A stretch of DNA of 6,856 bases from Candidatus Aminicenantota bacterium (GTDB taxonomy: Bacteria > Acidobacteriota > Aminicenantia > Aminicenantales > Aminicenantaceae): positions 1-6,856 of the forward strand of contig JAGLRY010000012.1 in assembly GCA_023135995.1 (NCBI GenBank), read 5' to 3'. The notes under the pieces were generated by a model that searched no databases, was not told the DNA's origin, and was given only the letters and a program-made list of their open reading frames with translations. A program made the position numbers and the translations under genes. How positions within the stretch are numbered: position 1 is the stretch's first letter; every line of letters starts with the position of its first letter. Below, piece by piece: positions 6,010 through 6,856 of the stretch.

Positions 6010-6669
6010 TCATGCCGCCAGGTTGTATATGTCTCCGGGCTTGAGGATGATGACTTCGGCTGTGTCGCCCACTCTTCTCTTGAATTCTTCCGGATCCACG
6101 CTGACGATCGGAAAGGTGCCGTAGTGGATGGGGATGACCTTCTTTGTCTGGACAAACTCCACGGCCTTGGTGGCAGAACCAACGCCCATGGTGTACCTGT
6201 CCCCGATGGGGATGAAACTCAGGTCAGGGTGGAAAAACTCTCCAATGATCTTCATGTCGTAGGTTAAGCCTGTATCACCGGCATGGTAGAGCTTTTGTCC
6301 GTCAAGCTCCACCACAACTCCTGTAGGATCTCCGGTTTCCGCTGAATGAAGAGCTTGGACCATGTGTATGATCACTCCGTTTGTTTCGACCGTTCCCCCT
6401 ATGTTCATTCCCTCTGCCGGGATGCCCTGTTCCTCTGCTTGGACAGCCACTTCATGAACGGAAACAAAAGTGGCGCCCGTTCTTTTGCAAATGTCAAAGG
6501 AATCTCCCTTGTGATCTGCGTGGTCATGGGTGACGATCACCACATCCGCTTCTGTGATCTCCTCAGGAGTGGTGGATGCGACAGGATTACCAGTGAGAAA
6601 TGGATCGATGTACACGGTTTTTGAACCTTTTATTTTGATTGCAGAATGTCCCAGCCATGTGATTTCCAT
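6010..6669 (-). CDS. UPF0173-family metal-dependent hydrolase (metallo-beta-lactamase fold)
   Basis: From the chosen start the protein has 219 residues, the usual size of this family (YtkL-like). It opens with MEITWLGHSAIKI, the standard family N-terminus, then IDPFLTGNP (21-29). The metal site is THDHADHKGD (47-56), giving H48, H50, D52 and H53. Further ligands are H108 in ALHSAETGD, D132 in HAGDTG (129-134) and H182 in IPIHYGTFP (179-187). The fold binds one or two metal ions, usually zinc, and hydrolyses an unknown ester or phosphoester-type substrate in the cytoplasm. A longer reading with 13 extra residues from 6708 is possible. I reject it because AAGGAGG (6678-6684) lies 8 bases before the internal ATG and would be inside the longer reading, and because the extension does not resemble the family. 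It is the first gene of the operon with NYN and DUF2520. Confidence 0.93.
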   Translation of the reverse strand: MEITWLGHSAIKIKGSKTVYIDPFLTGNPVASTTPEEITEADVVIVTHDHADHKGDSFDICKRTGATFVSVHEVAVQAEEQGIPAEGMNIGGTVETNGVIIHMVQALHSAETGDPTGVVVELDGQKLYHAGDTGLTYDMKIIGEFFHPDLSFIPIGDRYTMGVGSATKAVEFVQTKKVIPIHYGTFPIVSVDPEEFKRRVGDTAEVIILKPGDIYNLAA

Positions 6670-6677
6670 GTTGTTTT

Positions 6678-6684
6678 CCTCCTT
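6678..6684 (-). promoter_or_regulatory. Strong Shine-Dalgarno of the UPF0173 hydrolase gene
   Basis: AAGGAGG on the - strand, 8 bases before the ATG at 6669-6667, is the best ribosome binding site in the window. It decides the start: translation from the upstream ATG at 6708 would run through it. Confidence 0.85.
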
Positions 6685-6707
6685 CTTCAAATAACCTGAA
6701 CTATTCA

Positions 6708-6814
6708 TAAAAAATGCCGATGCTTTTTTTACTTCAGCAATATCAGGAAGTTATCCTGACATTGCTGAAAAAACTTTTCAAGAAGAATCTTTTTATATTA
6801 ATCGGCATTTTTTA
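6708..6814. repeat. 107-base nested palindrome, MITE-like element or structured operon leader
   Basis: The ends are perfect 14-base inverted repeats, taaaaaatgccgat (6708-6721) and atcggcatttttta (6801-6814). Inside lies a second hairpin: ttcagcaat (6733-6741) with attgctgaa (6761-6769), continued past one A/C mismatch by tcagga (6743-6748) with tcctga (6754-6759), around a 5-base loop. Both outer ends finish in TA, which would be the target duplication of a TA-inserting (IS630/Tc1-type) element; there is no coding capacity. It lies just upstream of the hydrolase operon, ending 38 bases before its ATG. As RNA from the - strand it would form a long two-stage stem. Neither the inner hairpin nor the outer one is followed by an ideal U-tract outside the stem, though the outer stem itself is A-tract/T-tract as in bidirectional terminators. 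MITE is my preferred reading; a terminator or attenuator is the alternative. Confidence 0.55.
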
Positions 6815-6856
6815 CCCTTCGAGCGAACCGGTCTTACTGCATCTGCTTTGTTGTGA

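Noticed and set aside
6670..6708. 13-residue N-terminal extension of the UPF0173 hydrolase from an ATG at 6708
   Set aside because: A strong AAGGAGG site lies inside the extension 8 bases before the internal ATG, the extension has no ribosome site of its own, and the family begins at MEITWLGHSA.
6733..6773. Inner hairpin of the 6708-6814 element as a stand-alone intrinsic terminator
   Set aside because: On the + strand the stem is followed by A bases, and on the - strand by GT and then A bases, so neither direction gives the U-tract required.
6815..6840. A ggttcg-containing stretch on the - strand resembling a tRNA T arm
   Set aside because: The flanking bases do not form the 5-base T stem and no acceptor or anticodon arm fits.
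6812..6856. Possible 3' end of a further - strand gene (15 open codons ending in TAA at 6814-6812)
   Set aside because: A 14-residue open stretch is expected by chance, a second frame is open as well, and the TAA belongs to the end of the palindromic element. There is no recognisable peptide.

Overview
The window comes from a bacterial chromosome and carries ordinary core genes with a few less ordinary regulatory and repeat structures. There are six complete genes and the 3' end of a seventh. The set comprises a full-length NAD+-dependent DNA ligase (ligA), a peptidoglycan enzyme (murB), and an exported TPR protein with a Sec-type signal peptide. This points to a walled bacterium, probably Gram-negative. 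Base composition looks close to balanced. I see no rRNA, tRNA, CRISPR array, phage gene or transposase. The gene mix (TPR proteins, a DUF2520 protein, a YacP-like NYN protein, a UPF0173 hydrolase) would suit a candidate-phylum or Acidobacteriota/Aminicenantes-like bacterium, but that is a guess and no marker in the window settles it.

Layout from left to right. Bases 1-191 are the tail of a + strand TPR-type gene that converges on ligA (201-2201, - strand) with a 9-base gap. The 181-base gap 2202-2382 holds a likely ligA promoter and a compact nested inverted repeat (2316-2374). A - strand gene for an exported TPR/coiled-coil protein fills 2383-3534. The 216-base gap 3535-3750 is a divergent promoter region: a good extended -10 promoter for the TPR gene, a 9-base inverted repeat bracketing it, and a weak promoter very close to the murB start. 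murB (3751-4695, +) overlaps the end of the next - strand gene tail-to-tail by 35 bases.

The right part is a tightly packed - strand operon, transcribed from right to left: a UPF0173 metallo-beta-lactamase-fold hydrolase (6010-6669), a YacP-like NYN-domain RNase candidate (5527-6006), then a Rossmann/DUF2520 dehydrogenase-like protein (4661-5530). The first junction is 3 bases, and the second is an ATGA stop/start overlap. Just before that overlap the NYN gene carries an A8-G run containing the classical -1 frameshift heptamer A AAA AAG in the correct frame. A -1 slip there would fuse the NYN protein to the DUF2520 protein through a single Glu, bypassing the NYN stop. This is the most interesting testable signal in the window.

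Upstream of the operon, 6708-6814 is a 107-base nested palindrome: 14-base perfect terminal inverted repeats ending in TA on both sides, around a second long hairpin. It looks like a small TA-flanked MITE-like element, or a structured leader or terminator of the operon. The last 42 bases (6815-6856) contain nothing I can assign.
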